64,000 nucleotides of DNA from Pacificispira sp002696645 (GCF_048892425.1 NZ_JBLZHU010000001.1:1-64000); one strand, 5' to 3'; numbered from the stretch's first letter, positions 1 to 8,328 are shown. The notes: generated by a model from the letters alone, not told the origin. Made by a program: numbers and translations.

Positions 1-197
1 GCCGGTCCGTGCGGCATCTCTACAATCTCACGCAGAAAACGCTCCTTGGACCGCGCGAACAACGCCATCTCGACGCAGGTCTGTGCGCCGCACAAGGTCG
101 CTGCCAAGGCGATGAAAACGATCTCCAAAAGATCATGACGCACATTCCCCGCGCGCGGGTCCGGCAAATCCCCAAACGTGTCTTCAAACTGCTCCAT
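1..197 (-). CDS. ISAs1-family transposase, N-terminal fragment (runs off the window)
   Basis: Minus-strand frame starting at ATG 197 and open to the edge, about 65 residues. The N-terminal region shows the ISAs1 transposase hallmark: DLPDPRAGN, then a hydrophobic stretch HDLLEIVFIALAATLCGAQ, then a segment ending FLREIVEMPHG. The family is a DDE-type transposase that moves its own element. A GGAGG-like site precedes the start by about 6 nt. The catalytic residues lie outside the window, so activity cannot be judged. The frame has no stop in the visible part. Confidence 0.85.
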   Translation of the reverse strand, partial: MEQFEDTFGDLPDPRAGNVRHDLLEIVFIALAATLCGAQTCVEMALFARSKERFLREIVEMPHGP

Positions 198-276
198 GAG
201 GTCCTCCGCAAATGGAAAACCTCCTTAGAATCCTGTTCGCCGCCTATGGCAAATCTGCCATATGCGATTCCCCTGC
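1..276 (-). mobile_element. ISAs1-family insertion sequence, one end only
   Basis: A transposase reading frame enters from the left edge on the minus strand, and the homology of the histidine kinase to its right stops abruptly near 276. The putative IS tip on the minus strand reads CAGGGGAATCG from 275, resembling the CAGGG-type ends known for ISAs1 elements. A short inverted repeat ATGGCA/TGCCAT lies just inside. The other end and the target duplication are outside the window, so the boundary is accurate only to a few bases. Confidence 0.8.
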
Positions 277-1348
277 CCAACACCGGGGGAAGGTTTTCCT
301 GAATGCTGGTTTCCACAGTGACTTTGGCTTTGGTCTGATTGCTGGTCAGAAGCACGGCGTTGCGGATTTCGTCTTCAATTGAGATCAGAGATTTCTTGCC
401 CTGTTCCGGGTGCGCAAAGTGTTTGATGGCTTTAACGATATCCCGAATGCGGATCATGCCCTCCTGGGATTGCTGGATCGCCAGCGGGATTTCCTTTCGA
501 AGATAGTCCAAATCATCAGCGGAGATTTTGCTGGCATCTTCAGTTAAGAGTTCGTCGCAGGCGTCGTTTAGGAATTCCAGATTCGTGGTAACAAATTGTG
601 CCGGTGTGTTAATTTCATGTGCCACACCACCCGCCAGTGACCCTAAAGCCTCAAGTTTACTGCGTTCAGCCGTTTCTTCCGCGAAACGACGCGCAAGGGC
701 TTGTTCTTCCACCTTAAAAGCAGACTGATAGGCCCGTAGGGTCTGCCGGAAGGCAAGGAATATCGCACCACCGATCAGAAGCATATTCACAACAAACAGA
801 AACTGCAGCCAGTTCAGCATTCTTGCGATATCAGCATTGCGGGTCGTGTTTCTGACTGTGGTGAAATTGATTGCCTGCAGGCTGTTACTTTGCAGTAACT
901 CCTCAAATGGCTGTAAATTCTGATGTAATATGGTCGCAATGGCCTGGGGATTACTCCCGACTTTTTCGATCTGCTGATCGATCACTACGACACTGTTTTC
1001 CAGTTTGTCCAGTGTGTTAGAGAAGTCGTTGAGCAAGCGTAAGTCTTCAAAGCCATCGCCATGTTGGACCAGTTTTATCCGACTGACCAAAATCTCGTAA
1101 TTCAGCAACAAATCGTCTGCTGAAACATTATTGTCCCTGGTCGCACCTTCAGATAACCGAAGAGTTGAGATCAACTCCTTCTGAACTTGAAACACAGCCC
1201 ACAGCAAATTTTCCCTGAATTCGATCGCTTCTTCTTCAATCTGTTGTCTAAACCAAGTGGTAAAGACCAGATAGACAATGGCGAGGGCAATTCCGCCGCC
1301 GATCAAACCAATTCGCATGGGTGAACTGAAGGTGCGTCCGGGATTCAT
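276..1348 (-). pseudogene. Membrane sensor histidine kinase, truncated by the IS
   Basis: Starts at ATG 1348, three bases after the stop of the upstream gene, so the two form an operon. An N-terminal membrane segment (about residues 13-32) is followed by a periplasmic region and a second membrane segment (about 180-202). The dimerisation H-box has the phospho-acceptor in AGGVAHEINTPAQ (His244). Kinase-like sequence ends near residue 358 at ENLPPVLG, where the ATP-binding N, G1 and G2 boxes should begin. From there the frame reads into IS sequence and stays open to about position 20. Without the ATPase domain it cannot autophosphorylate. The normal product would be a two-component sensor. Confidence 0.85.
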
Positions 1349-1351
1349 GGT

Positions 1352-1876
1352 TCACTGTACCTTTACAAGCTTAACCTGCCAGACGGCATAGGCCAGATAA
1401 GCGTCGGTTCGATACTTTGCGTCATCATCAAAGGGAAAAATGACCCACAAGGGGCCCTTGTCCCGGATCTTGAGACGCTGACCATCCATTTCATAAGCCA
1501 GAATGGCATTCGCGTCGGTGAGAACATCAATTGGCATGGATGCTGTATAGTCATTAAGTGCGGTGACGGATAATGTCTCACCAGAGGCTTTTACTGCATC
1601 CAGCAAGGCTTTCACTGGAATCCCGACAAAGTTAACTGTGCCAGAGGTCCATGGGGTTGCCGTCGTAATCTGTTTGGGTCCCAGTGCCATCAACTGATCA
1701 ATATCAAAATAGGCGCTGGTACCGTCCGTCGTCGCATCGATCATTCCGGTCACTTCCAGAACTTGCTTGCCCGTTGGGGCTGGAAGCTGGTCTTTCGCAT
1801 GGCTGACTTGAACCCCGACGGATGCAATAAGCAACAGCGTTGCGGCGATCAGTCCATATAGGGAGTTTTGTTTCAT
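1352..1876 (-). CDS. Periplasmic sulfite-oxidase-fold (molybdopterin-binding-like) protein without cysteine
   Basis: A 174-residue protein with an N-terminal signal peptide (hydrophobic residues 8-22, likely cut after SHA). The rest resembles the oxidoreductase molybdopterin-binding domain family (PF00174), with its characteristic region around KGPLWVIFPFDDD and the ending AYAVWQVKLVKV. It contains no cysteine at all, so it lacks the Cys that ligates molybdenum in true sulfite oxidases. It directly precedes a sensor kinase gene (3 nt gap), so a periplasmic sensory role is more likely than catalysis; that is inference. An AGGAG site sits 6-7 nt before ATG 1876. Confidence 0.75.
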   Translation of the reverse strand: MKQNSLYGLIAATLLLIASVGVQVSHAKDQLPAPTGKQVLEVTGMIDATTDGTSAYFDIDQLMALGPKQITTATPWTSGTVNFVGIPVKALLDAVKASGETLSVTALNDYTASMPIDVLTDANAILAYEMDGQRLKIRDKGPLWVIFPFDDDAKYRTDAYLAYAVWQVKLVKVQ

Positions 1877-1933
1877 GGTCGTCTCCTAATGTTTGTGTGG
1901 CCTGTAAATGACGCGTGCTGCTCAGAAGTAATA

Positions 1934-2002
1934 TCCTCAAATAGGGACAACTTTAGCGAAAATATATTTTTCGCCGTAACACATCATGTCCTCATTTAGG
2001 GA
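1934..2002. promoter_or_regulatory. Divergent control region: two 14-bp direct repeats around a palindrome
   Basis: Between the divergent genes at 1876 and 2057 lie TCCTCAAATAGGGA (1934-1947) and TCCTCATTTAGGGA (1989-2002), identical at 12 of 14 positions and 55 bp apart centre to centre, about five helical turns. Between them is an inverted repeat with arms GCGAAAA (1956-1962) and TTTTCGC (1968-1974) around TATAT. This looks like a two-site operator. The local LuxR-type response regulator is the obvious candidate binder (inference). Confidence 0.6.
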
Positions 2003-2056
2003 TAGCGCGATAGAAAACCTTTTGCCAGAAAGGCACACGGGACAAACTAAAGATCG

Positions 2057-3322
2057 ATGTTTTCGATGGATACGGATCATAAGCCTGTTATCTTAATAGT
2101 AGATGATGAGCCTAATATTCTTCAGGGGCTTCGTCGTGCGACGCGTGGCCAAAGGAATATCTGGTCTATGGAGTTTGCAGAAGGTGGGAGACAGGCCCTA
2201 AACAGGCTTGAAAAGGGCGCCATCGATGTTTTGGTTTGTGATATGCGTATGCCCGATGTTGATGGCGCTAAAGTCCTGGCAGCGACCGCGAAGGCATATC
2301 CAGAAAGTATTCGCATAATTTTGTCGGGATTTGCGGAAAAGGATGCAATGCTGGACGGACTGGCAAGCGCGCATCAGTTTCTGCCAAAACCCTGCGATTC
2401 TGAAACCCTGATTAAGGCCATCGAAGCGTCGCTGGCACTCAGGGATTTGCTGCCCATTCATGCACTGCGTCAGTTGGTCGGAAAACTTGCCATCCTCCCG
2501 ATACCGTCTGAACGATACTTTCAGCTTATCCGTGAACTGGATCATCCGATTGCATCAGCCAAGTCGGTTGGCAGCGTTCTTGACAATGATTTAGGCCTGG
2601 CAACGCTTGTGTTGCGTCTCGTCAACTCGTCGTTCTTTGCCATACCCTATCGAGTTACAAAATGTCGGGATGCTGTAGAATTATTAGGATTTGAGACGAT
2701 CCGCGCCCTGGTCACGCTCAGCGAGTTCTATCTACGGGCTGATATGGATCCAGCTTTGGTTAAGGAAAGCCAGGCTTTGGCCCAGCGATCTTTAAAGATT
2801 GCCAGCATGGCGCGCCAGATAGCAGAAAAAATGGGCTGCAGTTCGGAGGTCGTTGAAGATGCAGCAACAGCGGGGCTGTTATGTCATATTGGAACAGTGG
2901 TGCTTCGGCTTAACCGCCAGGTCGATTTTAAGCAGATTCAAATCCAGACAGAAAAGCAGCAAAAATCAATTAATGACATTGAAACAGAGGTTTTTGGGGC
3001 AGGACATGCTGCTTTAGGGGCCTATCTGATTGGACTTTGGGGTTTCTCAAACTCGGTGGTAGAAGCTGTTGCTTTCCATCATAACCCAACTGCTGCCCGA
3101 CAGCATGAAAAGGGCTGTCTGGCTGCGGTCCACCTAGCGCAGGCATTGGCATGCTCTGGCGATGCGATAGAGTCTGATGCGGTGGCAGAAGGCGACCCGG
3201 CGCAAAATGACACAAGGATGCCCGGTCTTGATAAGGCCTATCTAGAAGAAATAGGTCTTCATGAATTATCGCTTGTTGAATTAGCCAATGAAATCAATAT
3301 TGTCCGGACCAGTTCTGATTGA
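2057..3322 (+). CDS. Response regulator with HDOD output domain
   Basis: A 421-residue protein. The receiver domain (about 10-125) has acidic pocket residues D16-D17, phospho-acceptor Asp62 in VLVCDMRMPD and the conserved Lys in FLPKPCD. The C-terminal half (about 135-335) is an HDOD domain, a non-hydrolytic relative of HD phosphohydrolases used in signalling, recognisable by LDNDLGLATLVLRLVNSSFF and the LGFETIRALV helix. It starts at ATG 2057, with ATG 2066 as an alternative. Its 3' end overlaps the convergent LuxR-type regulator gene by 64 nt. Its likely partner kinase is the disrupted one at the left. Confidence 0.85.
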   Translation: MFSMDTDHKPVILIVDDEPNILQGLRRATRGQRNIWSMEFAEGGRQALNRLEKGAIDVLVCDMRMPDVDGAKVLAATAKAYPESIRIILSGFAEKDAMLDGLASAHQFLPKPCDSETLIKAIEASLALRDLLPIHALRQLVGKLAILPIPSERYFQLIRELDHPIASAKSVGSVLDNDLGLATLVLRLVNSSFFAIPYRVTKCRDAVELLGFETIRALVTLSEFYLRADMDPALVKESQALAQRSLKIASMARQIAEKMGCSSEVVEDAATAGLLCHIGTVVLRLNRQVDFKQIQIQTEKQQKSINDIETEVFGAGHAALGAYLIGLWGFSNSVVEAVAFHHNPTAARQHEKGCLAAVHLAQALACSGDAIESDAVAEGDPAQNDTRMPGLDKAYLEEIGLHELSLVELANEINIVRTSSD

Positions 3323-4278
3323 CGCGTAACATCCAGTTTTGAAAAAATGTTCTTTAAGTAAGTGCGTGCAGAGGCGCGTGTGAGTCCGCATTCCTGGGCG
3401 GCATCTTCCAATGACATCCCTCCAGCCAATGCGGCTGCAAGACGAGATTCAGATACCGTCAACGAAAACATATCCATCAGTAACTTTGGGTTGGGTCTGG
3501 TCACTTGATCGTCTGAAAACAAGAATAAGCAGACCAATCGATTATTGGTGGTACTTTCTGCTTCATAGGGCTGAACAGTCACCCGCAAGGGTTTTCCGTC
3601 CGGGGATAGCACCGTCAGGGCCGTCATTTCCGAAAGATTGCTTGCCTTGGCAATTGCTAGGTGCAGCCGTTCGGTTTCTTTCGTATTCGCAGCCCGGCAG
3701 AATCCGTTTGCATCCAAAGACAGTCCGACGTGCTCTGTAAGCATACGACCAGCCTTGGCATTGGTGAACAGGGCATGTCCGTCCGAATCCGCGACCAGTA
3801 CACCATATCGAATCAAATCCAAAGCGCCTGCGGACAGGCTGTCGACCATTTTTGAACCAGCCATCCTGGCTGTGTTGGGTTGGTCGTCAGCACGCCGGCG
3901 GCGCGTTGATAATGCCTCTTCAATGCCATCGATTAGAATGTCCAGGCTGCAGGGCTTTACATAATACCTGAAGACATTGCCGTCGTTGATGGACGCGATG
4001 GCAATATCGAAATCGGTAGATCCGGATAATACGATACACAATGTACCAGGACAGCTTTTGTTAATCTCGCGCGCTAAATCCAGCCCATTCATTTGGGGCA
4101 TGCGAATATCAACAACCACTACCCGGGGTGGCTTTGCCTTGAAATTCTGTAGCGCTTCAATGGGGTTCTCAAAGAATGCTAAATCCCAGTTCGGGCGCTG
4201 TTTTTTTAAACCTCTGCGAATACCAGACAGAATTTTTGGTTCATCATCTACGAAGGCGATACTTGGTAATACACTCAT
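3259..4278 (-). CDS. Response regulator REC-PAS-LuxR (DNA-binding)
   Basis: 339 residues from ATG 4278 (MSVLPSIAFVDDEP). The open frame extends 70 codons further upstream, but that part would overlap the divergent EAL gene and has no receiver homology. Receiver domain at 1-120 with Asp57 in VVVVDIRMPQ and Lys108 in YYVKPC. A PAS-like segment at about 150-245 contains YGVLVADSDGHALFTN. A LuxR/NarL-type helix-turn-helix at about 265-335 is seen in LTVSESRLAAALAGG and the recognition helix region ARTYLKNIFSKLDV. It is a likely transcription factor for the repeats in the two divergent promoters of this locus (inference). Confidence 0.85.
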   Translation of the reverse strand: MSVLPSIAFVDDEPKILSGIRRGLKKQRPNWDLAFFENPIEALQNFKAKPPRVVVVDIRMPQMNGLDLAREINKSCPGTLCIVLSGSTDFDIAIASINDGNVFRYYVKPCSLDILIDGIEEALSTRRRRADDQPNTARMAGSKMVDSLSAGALDLIRYGVLVADSDGHALFTNAKAGRMLTEHVGLSLDANGFCRAANTKETERLHLAIAKASNLSEMTALTVLSPDGKPLRVTVQPYEAESTTNNRLVCLFLFSDDQVTRPNPKLLMDMFSLTVSESRLAAALAGGMSLEDAAQECGLTRASARTYLKNIFSKLDVTRQSELVRTILISLANSTSDNS

Positions 4279-4328
4279 AAGCACCCATCCAAAGTCCGAT
4301 TGTTTCGCTCTGTTATCGGAAAAATTGC

Positions 4329-4341
4329 CCTCAAATGCGGA
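4329..4341. promoter_or_regulatory. Third copy of the 14-bp motif, in the LuxR/EAL divergent promoter
   Basis: CCTCAAATGCGGA lies between the divergent starts at 4278 and 4403. It matches 11 of 13 positions of the copy at 1935-1947 (CCTCAAATAGGGA). Recurrence in both divergent promoters of the same signalling locus suggests a common regulator. A single imperfect copy has limited weight. Confidence 0.4.
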
Positions 4342-4402
4342 TAGAGGCAGCCACGCTAACATGACACAAGAAGCCATGAATTTACCAGCAGGATGAAACG
4401 TG

Positions 4403-5638
4403 ATGACAAGGGTGCTGATTGTTGACGACGATGCCTTTATTCTTGAAGGGATAAAACGCATTGCCGGACAAAATTTTGAAGTAGACATCGCAAATAGCGG
4501 TCAGGAAGGCCTTCACATGCTGACGGCGGATGGGCCATATGCGGTTGTCGTCAGCGATGTGAGCATGCGCGGCATGTCTGGAATAGAATTTCTGGAAATG
4601 GCGCGATCTGTGGCCCCCATGACCACGCGGGTGATCATGTCAGGATATGCGGATCAGGAAATCTTGTCTGCGTCGATTAATCGGGCTGCCGTGTTTCGCT
4701 TCTTAAACAAGCCATTTTCTCGCAAAGAGTTCTTCGATTGTTTGAATGAAAGCGTCACGGAATATACGCGCACTGTTTCAAGCCAGTTGGGCATGTCTAA
4801 GAATGAGTTGGATCAGAAATGGATCCTGACCGAACTGGATAAGGCCGATTTTGATCGCGACTTCACTGTTCGATATCAGCCGCGCGTCCTGTCTGGTTCT
4901 GGTGTATTACACGGTTTAGAGGCGTTGATTCGTTGGAACCACCCGGAACATGGCCCCATTTCGCCAATGGAGTTTATTCCTGTTGCCGAACAAGGGTCGT
5001 CGATCCGGGAATTGACCCAATGGGTTTTACGCAAGGCCTGCCAAACCTGGACTGACTGGCAGTATCAGCATTCAATGGATGTTGCGATGTCCGTGAATAT
5101 ATCACCGGTCCTGTTTTCTGACCCGGGGCTGGTTGGCATGGTTCGCAACACCATTTCGCGCAGCGGCATTGATCCCAACAAGTTAGAGTTGGAGATCACA
5201 GAAGGCCTGGATCTACATGACTATGATTTAGTTCAGGATAAAATTGCAGGCCTGAAATCTCTAGGGCTGCACTTGTCTATTGATGATTTTGGAACCGGAT
5301 TCGCCTCTATGAGCTATCTTCAGTCACTGGATGTCGATTGTATCAAAATTGACCGATCCTTCGTGACGCATGCGCCTGATAAAGCAAAGGATTATTCCAT
5401 CTTAAAGTCGGTCAAGGATCTTGGGCAGCAATTGGGGTTGAAAACTGTTGCTGAAGGAATCGAGAATGATCGCCAGGCACAGACAATATGCGAACTCGGA
5501 ATTGATGAGATGCAAGGCTATCTGTTCGCCAAACCCTTGTTAGCAGAAGATATCGTACCTTGGATTGAGGGCAGAACAGCGCTTATACCCAATGTAACGA
5601 CAGAATTGCCACAATCACTGCTCCTCAAATGCGCATAG
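4403..5638 (+). CDS. Response regulator with EAL domain (c-di-GMP phosphodiesterase)
   Basis: 411 residues. Receiver domain (1-120) with Asp52 in VVVSDVSMRG and Lys in FLNKPF. EAL domain (about 155-395) retains the catalytic set: EALIRW, NISP, ELEITE, DDFGTG, KIDRSF, VAEGIE and MQGYLFAKP. It is therefore predicted to be an active phosphodiesterase hydrolysing cyclic di-GMP to pGpG under phosphorylation control. ATG 4403 is preferred because an AGGA site lies 9 nt upstream; GTG 4400 is the in-frame alternative. Divergent from the LuxR regulator. Possible outputs are motility, biofilm or pigment formation. Confidence 0.9.
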   Translation: MTRVLIVDDDAFILEGIKRIAGQNFEVDIANSGQEGLHMLTADGPYAVVVSDVSMRGMSGIEFLEMARSVAPMTTRVIMSGYADQEILSASINRAAVFRFLNKPFSRKEFFDCLNESVTEYTRTVSSQLGMSKNELDQKWILTELDKADFDRDFTVRYQPRVLSGSGVLHGLEALIRWNHPEHGPISPMEFIPVAEQGSSIRELTQWVLRKACQTWTDWQYQHSMDVAMSVNISPVLFSDPGLVGMVRNTISRSGIDPNKLELEITEGLDLHDYDLVQDKIAGLKSLGLHLSIDDFGTGFASMSYLQSLDVDCIKIDRSFVTHAPDKAKDYSILKSVKDLGQQLGLKTVAEGIENDRQAQTICELGIDEMQGYLFAKPLLAEDIVPWIEGRTALIPNVTTELPQSLLLKCA

Positions 5639-5679
5639 TCTTTCACAGCGATGGTTGCTTTCAGGAAACAATGGTGCGC

Positions 5680-5716
5680 CACGGCGGCAGTCTTGTGCTG
5701 TTAAAGTGTCGCCGTG
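5680..5716. other. 10-bp hairpin upstream of the pigment cluster
   Basis: Arms CACGGCGGCA (5680-5689) and TGTCGCCGTG (5707-5716) pair over 10 bp with one G-U in RNA and a 17-nt loop. It lies 41 nt after the EAL stop and 61 nt before the halogenase start. No U-run follows, so it is not a standard intrinsic terminator. It may be a factor-dependent terminator, a leader element or an operator. Confidence 0.4.
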
Positions 5717-5777
5717 TAGGGTGTTGGTCGGGTCGGCGGTGCTGGCTGATTTCCTGATAGTTTCATAAGGCTGTGAA

Positions 5778-7061
5778 ATGACGCTTTCATGCGATGTGCT
5801 GGTGATAGGGGGCGGACCTGCAGGATCGACTGTATCCACATTATTGGTTGAACGTGGTTTTTCAGTCTTGCTGGTGGAAAAGGACCGTCACCCCAGATTT
5901 CACATCGGGGAATCCCTGTTGCCACGCAATTTGCCTATTTTGCGGCGGTTGGGGGTTGAAAACCGCCTGCGTCACATCGGTGTGACCAAGCATGGGGCGG
6001 ATTTCTCTGGCAATGAGGCGGAAAGCCACGTCGTCTATGATTTTTCCGAAGCCATGGCCCCGGATGAACCTTCTGCTTTTCAGGTTCGGCGCGCTGAATT
6101 TGACGAAATGCTGTTGGACAATGCCTCTGAACGGGGCGTTCAGGTGGTGCAGGAAACCAGGGTAACGGGCATTGAATTGGACGCGGACCCTGTTACAGCG
6201 TCAATCCTGGGCACAGATGGCACAGCACGGCAGATAACGGCCCGGTTTGTCGTCGATGCATCGGGCCGTGATACTTTTCTGAGCCAGAGATTGGATCTGA
6301 AACGACGCAACAAGCGCCATAAGAGCGCGGCTGTGTTTGGCCATTTTTCAAACGTGGTGCGCCGAGAGGGTGAAGAAGCCGGGAATATCAGCATTTATTG
6401 GTTCGATCAGGGCTGGTTCTGGCTGATCCCGCTGCAGGATGGTTGCACCAGTGTTGGGATGGTGTCTGATCCCGGATATCTGAAGCAGCGAGATGGGGAT
6501 TTACAAAACTTGTTCTGGCAAACGGTCAGCAACACTCAGGGCGTGGCGCAACGGCTGGAAAATGCCCAGCTTTTGGGAGAGATGCGCGGGACCGGCAATT
6601 TCTCATACCAATCGACTGAAATGACGGGGGAACGATTTCTGCTTGTCGGGGATGCCTATGCTTTCATAGACCCGGTGTTTTCCAGCGGCGTCTATCTGGC
6701 GATGCAGGGTGCCGAGTATGCGGCAGAGGCCGTGGAGGGTATTCTGACCCAGCCACAGGCCGCCCTGCGCCATCGGCGGCGCTATGAAAGGCGCGTGAGA
6801 AAGGGGTTGCGGGCGTTTTCATGGTTTATCTATCGCTTTACCGATCCGGCTTTGCGCCATCTGTTTTTAAATCCAACGCGACGGTTCCAATTGCGTCGGG
6901 CGGTGATATCCGTTCTGTCAGGGGATGTGTATGGTCGCACCCGAATATGGCCGCAATTGCTGGTGTTTCGACTGGTGTATCATGTCGCCAGCTTGTTCTT
7001 CTGGCGTCAGCAAAAAGCACATCGCGCACGGTTGGATAAGGTGGAACATACCGTTAGCTGA
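5778..7061 (+). CDS. Flavin-dependent halogenase candidate of the pigment cluster
   Basis: A 427-residue FAD enzyme. The nucleotide-binding GGGPAG is at residues 11-16, followed by HIGESLLP (42-49). It carries the two motifs known for flavin-dependent halogenases: WxWxIP as W213-F-W215-L-I-P218, and FxxPxxSxG as F296...P299...S302-S-G304. Lys71 in GVTKHGADF sits where the catalytic lysine is expected in phenol and pyrrole halogenases. It probably halogenates the aryl ring of the polyene using reduced FAD from a separate reductase, as in brominated xanthomonadins (inference). Alternatives are a non-halogenating FAD oxidase or a geranylgeranyl-reductase-like enzyme. It overlaps the convergent YdcF-like gene by 8 nt. 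Confidence 0.75.
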   Translation: MTLSCDVLVIGGGPAGSTVSTLLVERGFSVLLVEKDRHPRFHIGESLLPRNLPILRRLGVENRLRHIGVTKHGADFSGNEAESHVVYDFSEAMAPDEPSAFQVRRAEFDEMLLDNASERGVQVVQETRVTGIELDADPVTASILGTDGTARQITARFVVDASGRDTFLSQRLDLKRRNKRHKSAAVFGHFSNVVRREGEEAGNISIYWFDQGWFWLIPLQDGCTSVGMVSDPGYLKQRDGDLQNLFWQTVSNTQGVAQRLENAQLLGEMRGTGNFSYQSTEMTGERFLLVGDAYAFIDPVFSSGVYLAMQGAEYAAEAVEGILTQPQAALRHRRRYERRVRKGLRAFSWFIYRFTDPALRHLFLNPTRRFQLRRAVISVLSGDVYGRTRIWPQLLVFRLVYHVASLFFWRQQKAHRARLDKVEHTVS

Positions 7062-7935
7062 TTCTTGCCAGCATGCCCTTATGGCGCAGCAGGCGGGCTA
7101 TCCAATAACCTGTATAATACCAATGGATATAGGCCGCTTCCAGTAACAGCTTCCCGCATTGCGACAGGGACCAGGGGATTTCGTCCTCTGCGGCACATAA
7201 TGGATAGTTCAGGCCCAGTCCGCGCGCCATGATCTGTAGACGCGCTATGTGATAGCGATTGGTTATCATCACGGGACGGTCAGTTCCGGGGGCGAGCGCA
7301 GATCGAAGATAGGTCAGGTTTTCCAGAGTGCTGCGGGACCCATCTTCGCAAAGAATGGTGTCGCCGGCCAGATGCTGGGCCAGCAACCAATCACGTCCGG
7401 CTTGCGATTCGGTCGGAAAATGTGGCCCGCGAGTCGCCCCCCCTAGGATCAGGATGGGCAGGATGTTAAGCGTTATTGCGCGGCGCAGCCTTAAGATGTA
7501 ATCATCCGGCAGACTGCCATCCGCGTTCAGACACACCCCCAGTACAACAATCAGGGATCGGTCCGCTTGCAGGGTAGGCGTGAGGTTGCTTGAAGCCAGC
7601 CAGGCTTTTCGCAAGACATGGATCAAACACACCAGAAGACTGAGCCCGACTGTCAGGAAAATGACGACACTGGAGATCAACAGCATCGCCAGGCCGTCCG
7701 GGCCCATGGATTTATGGCGGGGTTGTGCTGATTTCTCAGGGGGCGTATCTGATGCCGCCGGGCTGGCCCCGTCTGAGGATACAGACGTGGCTGGAGAAAT
7801 GGGTGTAGGCGTTGGATTGGACGGGGCGCGCGCTGCCAAGAGTCTATGAACCGTTTTTCGAATTTTCGCGTCTTGCTTGGTCAGGAACTGTATCATACTT
7901 AAGTCCCATAACACTATAGTCAGCGTCGGCAACAT
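7054..7935 (-). CDS. YdcF/SanA-like DUF218 membrane protein
   Basis: About 293 residues. A Pro/Ser/Thr-rich N-terminal region (about 35-75) precedes one or two membrane segments (about 83-110). A DUF218 domain follows, with SLIVVLGVCLNADGS, the LILGGATRG loop, STLENLTYLR and ITNRYHIAR. DUF218 proteins such as YdcF, SanA and ElyC act in envelope integrity, though their chemistry is poorly defined. The start may be ATG 7935 or the internal ATG at 7896. It is the only minus-strand gene inside the pigment cluster and may serve envelope placement of the product (inference). Confidence 0.75.
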   Translation of the reverse strand: MLPTLTIVLWDLSMIQFLTKQDAKIRKTVHRLLAARAPSNPTPTPISPATSVSSDGASPAASDTPPEKSAQPRHKSMGPDGLAMLLISSVVIFLTVGLSLLVCLIHVLRKAWLASSNLTPTLQADRSLIVVLGVCLNADGSLPDDYILRLRRAITLNILPILILGGATRGPHFPTESQAGRDWLLAQHLAGDTILCEDGSRSTLENLTYLRSALAPGTDRPVMITNRYHIARLQIMARGLGLNYPLCAAEDEIPWSLSQCGKLLLEAAYIHWYYTGYWIARLLRHKGMLARIS

Positions 7936-8053
7936 ACGGGAATGATTTTCCTTATGATTGGCTTTCTCAGTGGTTTTTAGCTTCTTGAAAATATTAGTAC
8001 TTTCAGTGACGCGCCAGATAACGTTATAAAGTGGAAAAAATGGGTGGGAAATT

Positions 8054-8323
8054 GTGTCGGAAAAAACGCCATTTCAGCATGAGATTGCAGAACTGATTGT
8101 CACGGCCTTGCATCTGGAAGATGTTGCTGCAGACGATATCGGTTTGGACGATCCGCTTTTTGGGGACGGTCTGGGTCTGGATTCTGTCGATGCGTTAGAA
8201 TTGTCCCTGGAAATATCAGAGCGTTACGATTGCATGATCCGATCAGATGATCCGGATATTGACGTCTTGTTTGGGTCCTTGCGATCCTTAACAGCAGCGA
8301 TCGAGACCCGTCGGGGAGAATAA
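8054..8323 (+). CDS. Acyl carrier protein of the aryl polyene type
   Basis: 89 residues from GTG 8054, with a GGGTGGG site just upstream. Ser44 in GLGLDSVDALEL is the phosphopantetheine attachment site and the acidic helical pattern is typical. It resembles ApeE-type carriers that hold the aryl starter or the growing polyene chain. It opens the plus-strand biosynthetic operon. Known aryl polyene clusters usually have two carriers (ApeE and ApeF); only one is visible here. Confidence 0.88.
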   Translation: MSEKTPFQHEIAELIVTALHLEDVAADDIGLDDPLFGDGLGLDSVDALELSLEISERYDCMIRSDDPDIDVLFGSLRSLTAAIETRRGE

Positions 8324-8328
8324 ATGCC

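Noticed and set aside
4279..4488. Upstream extension of the LuxR-type regulator frame
   Set aside because: It overlaps the divergent EAL gene start and lacks receiver homology. The receiver begins at MSVLPS (4278).
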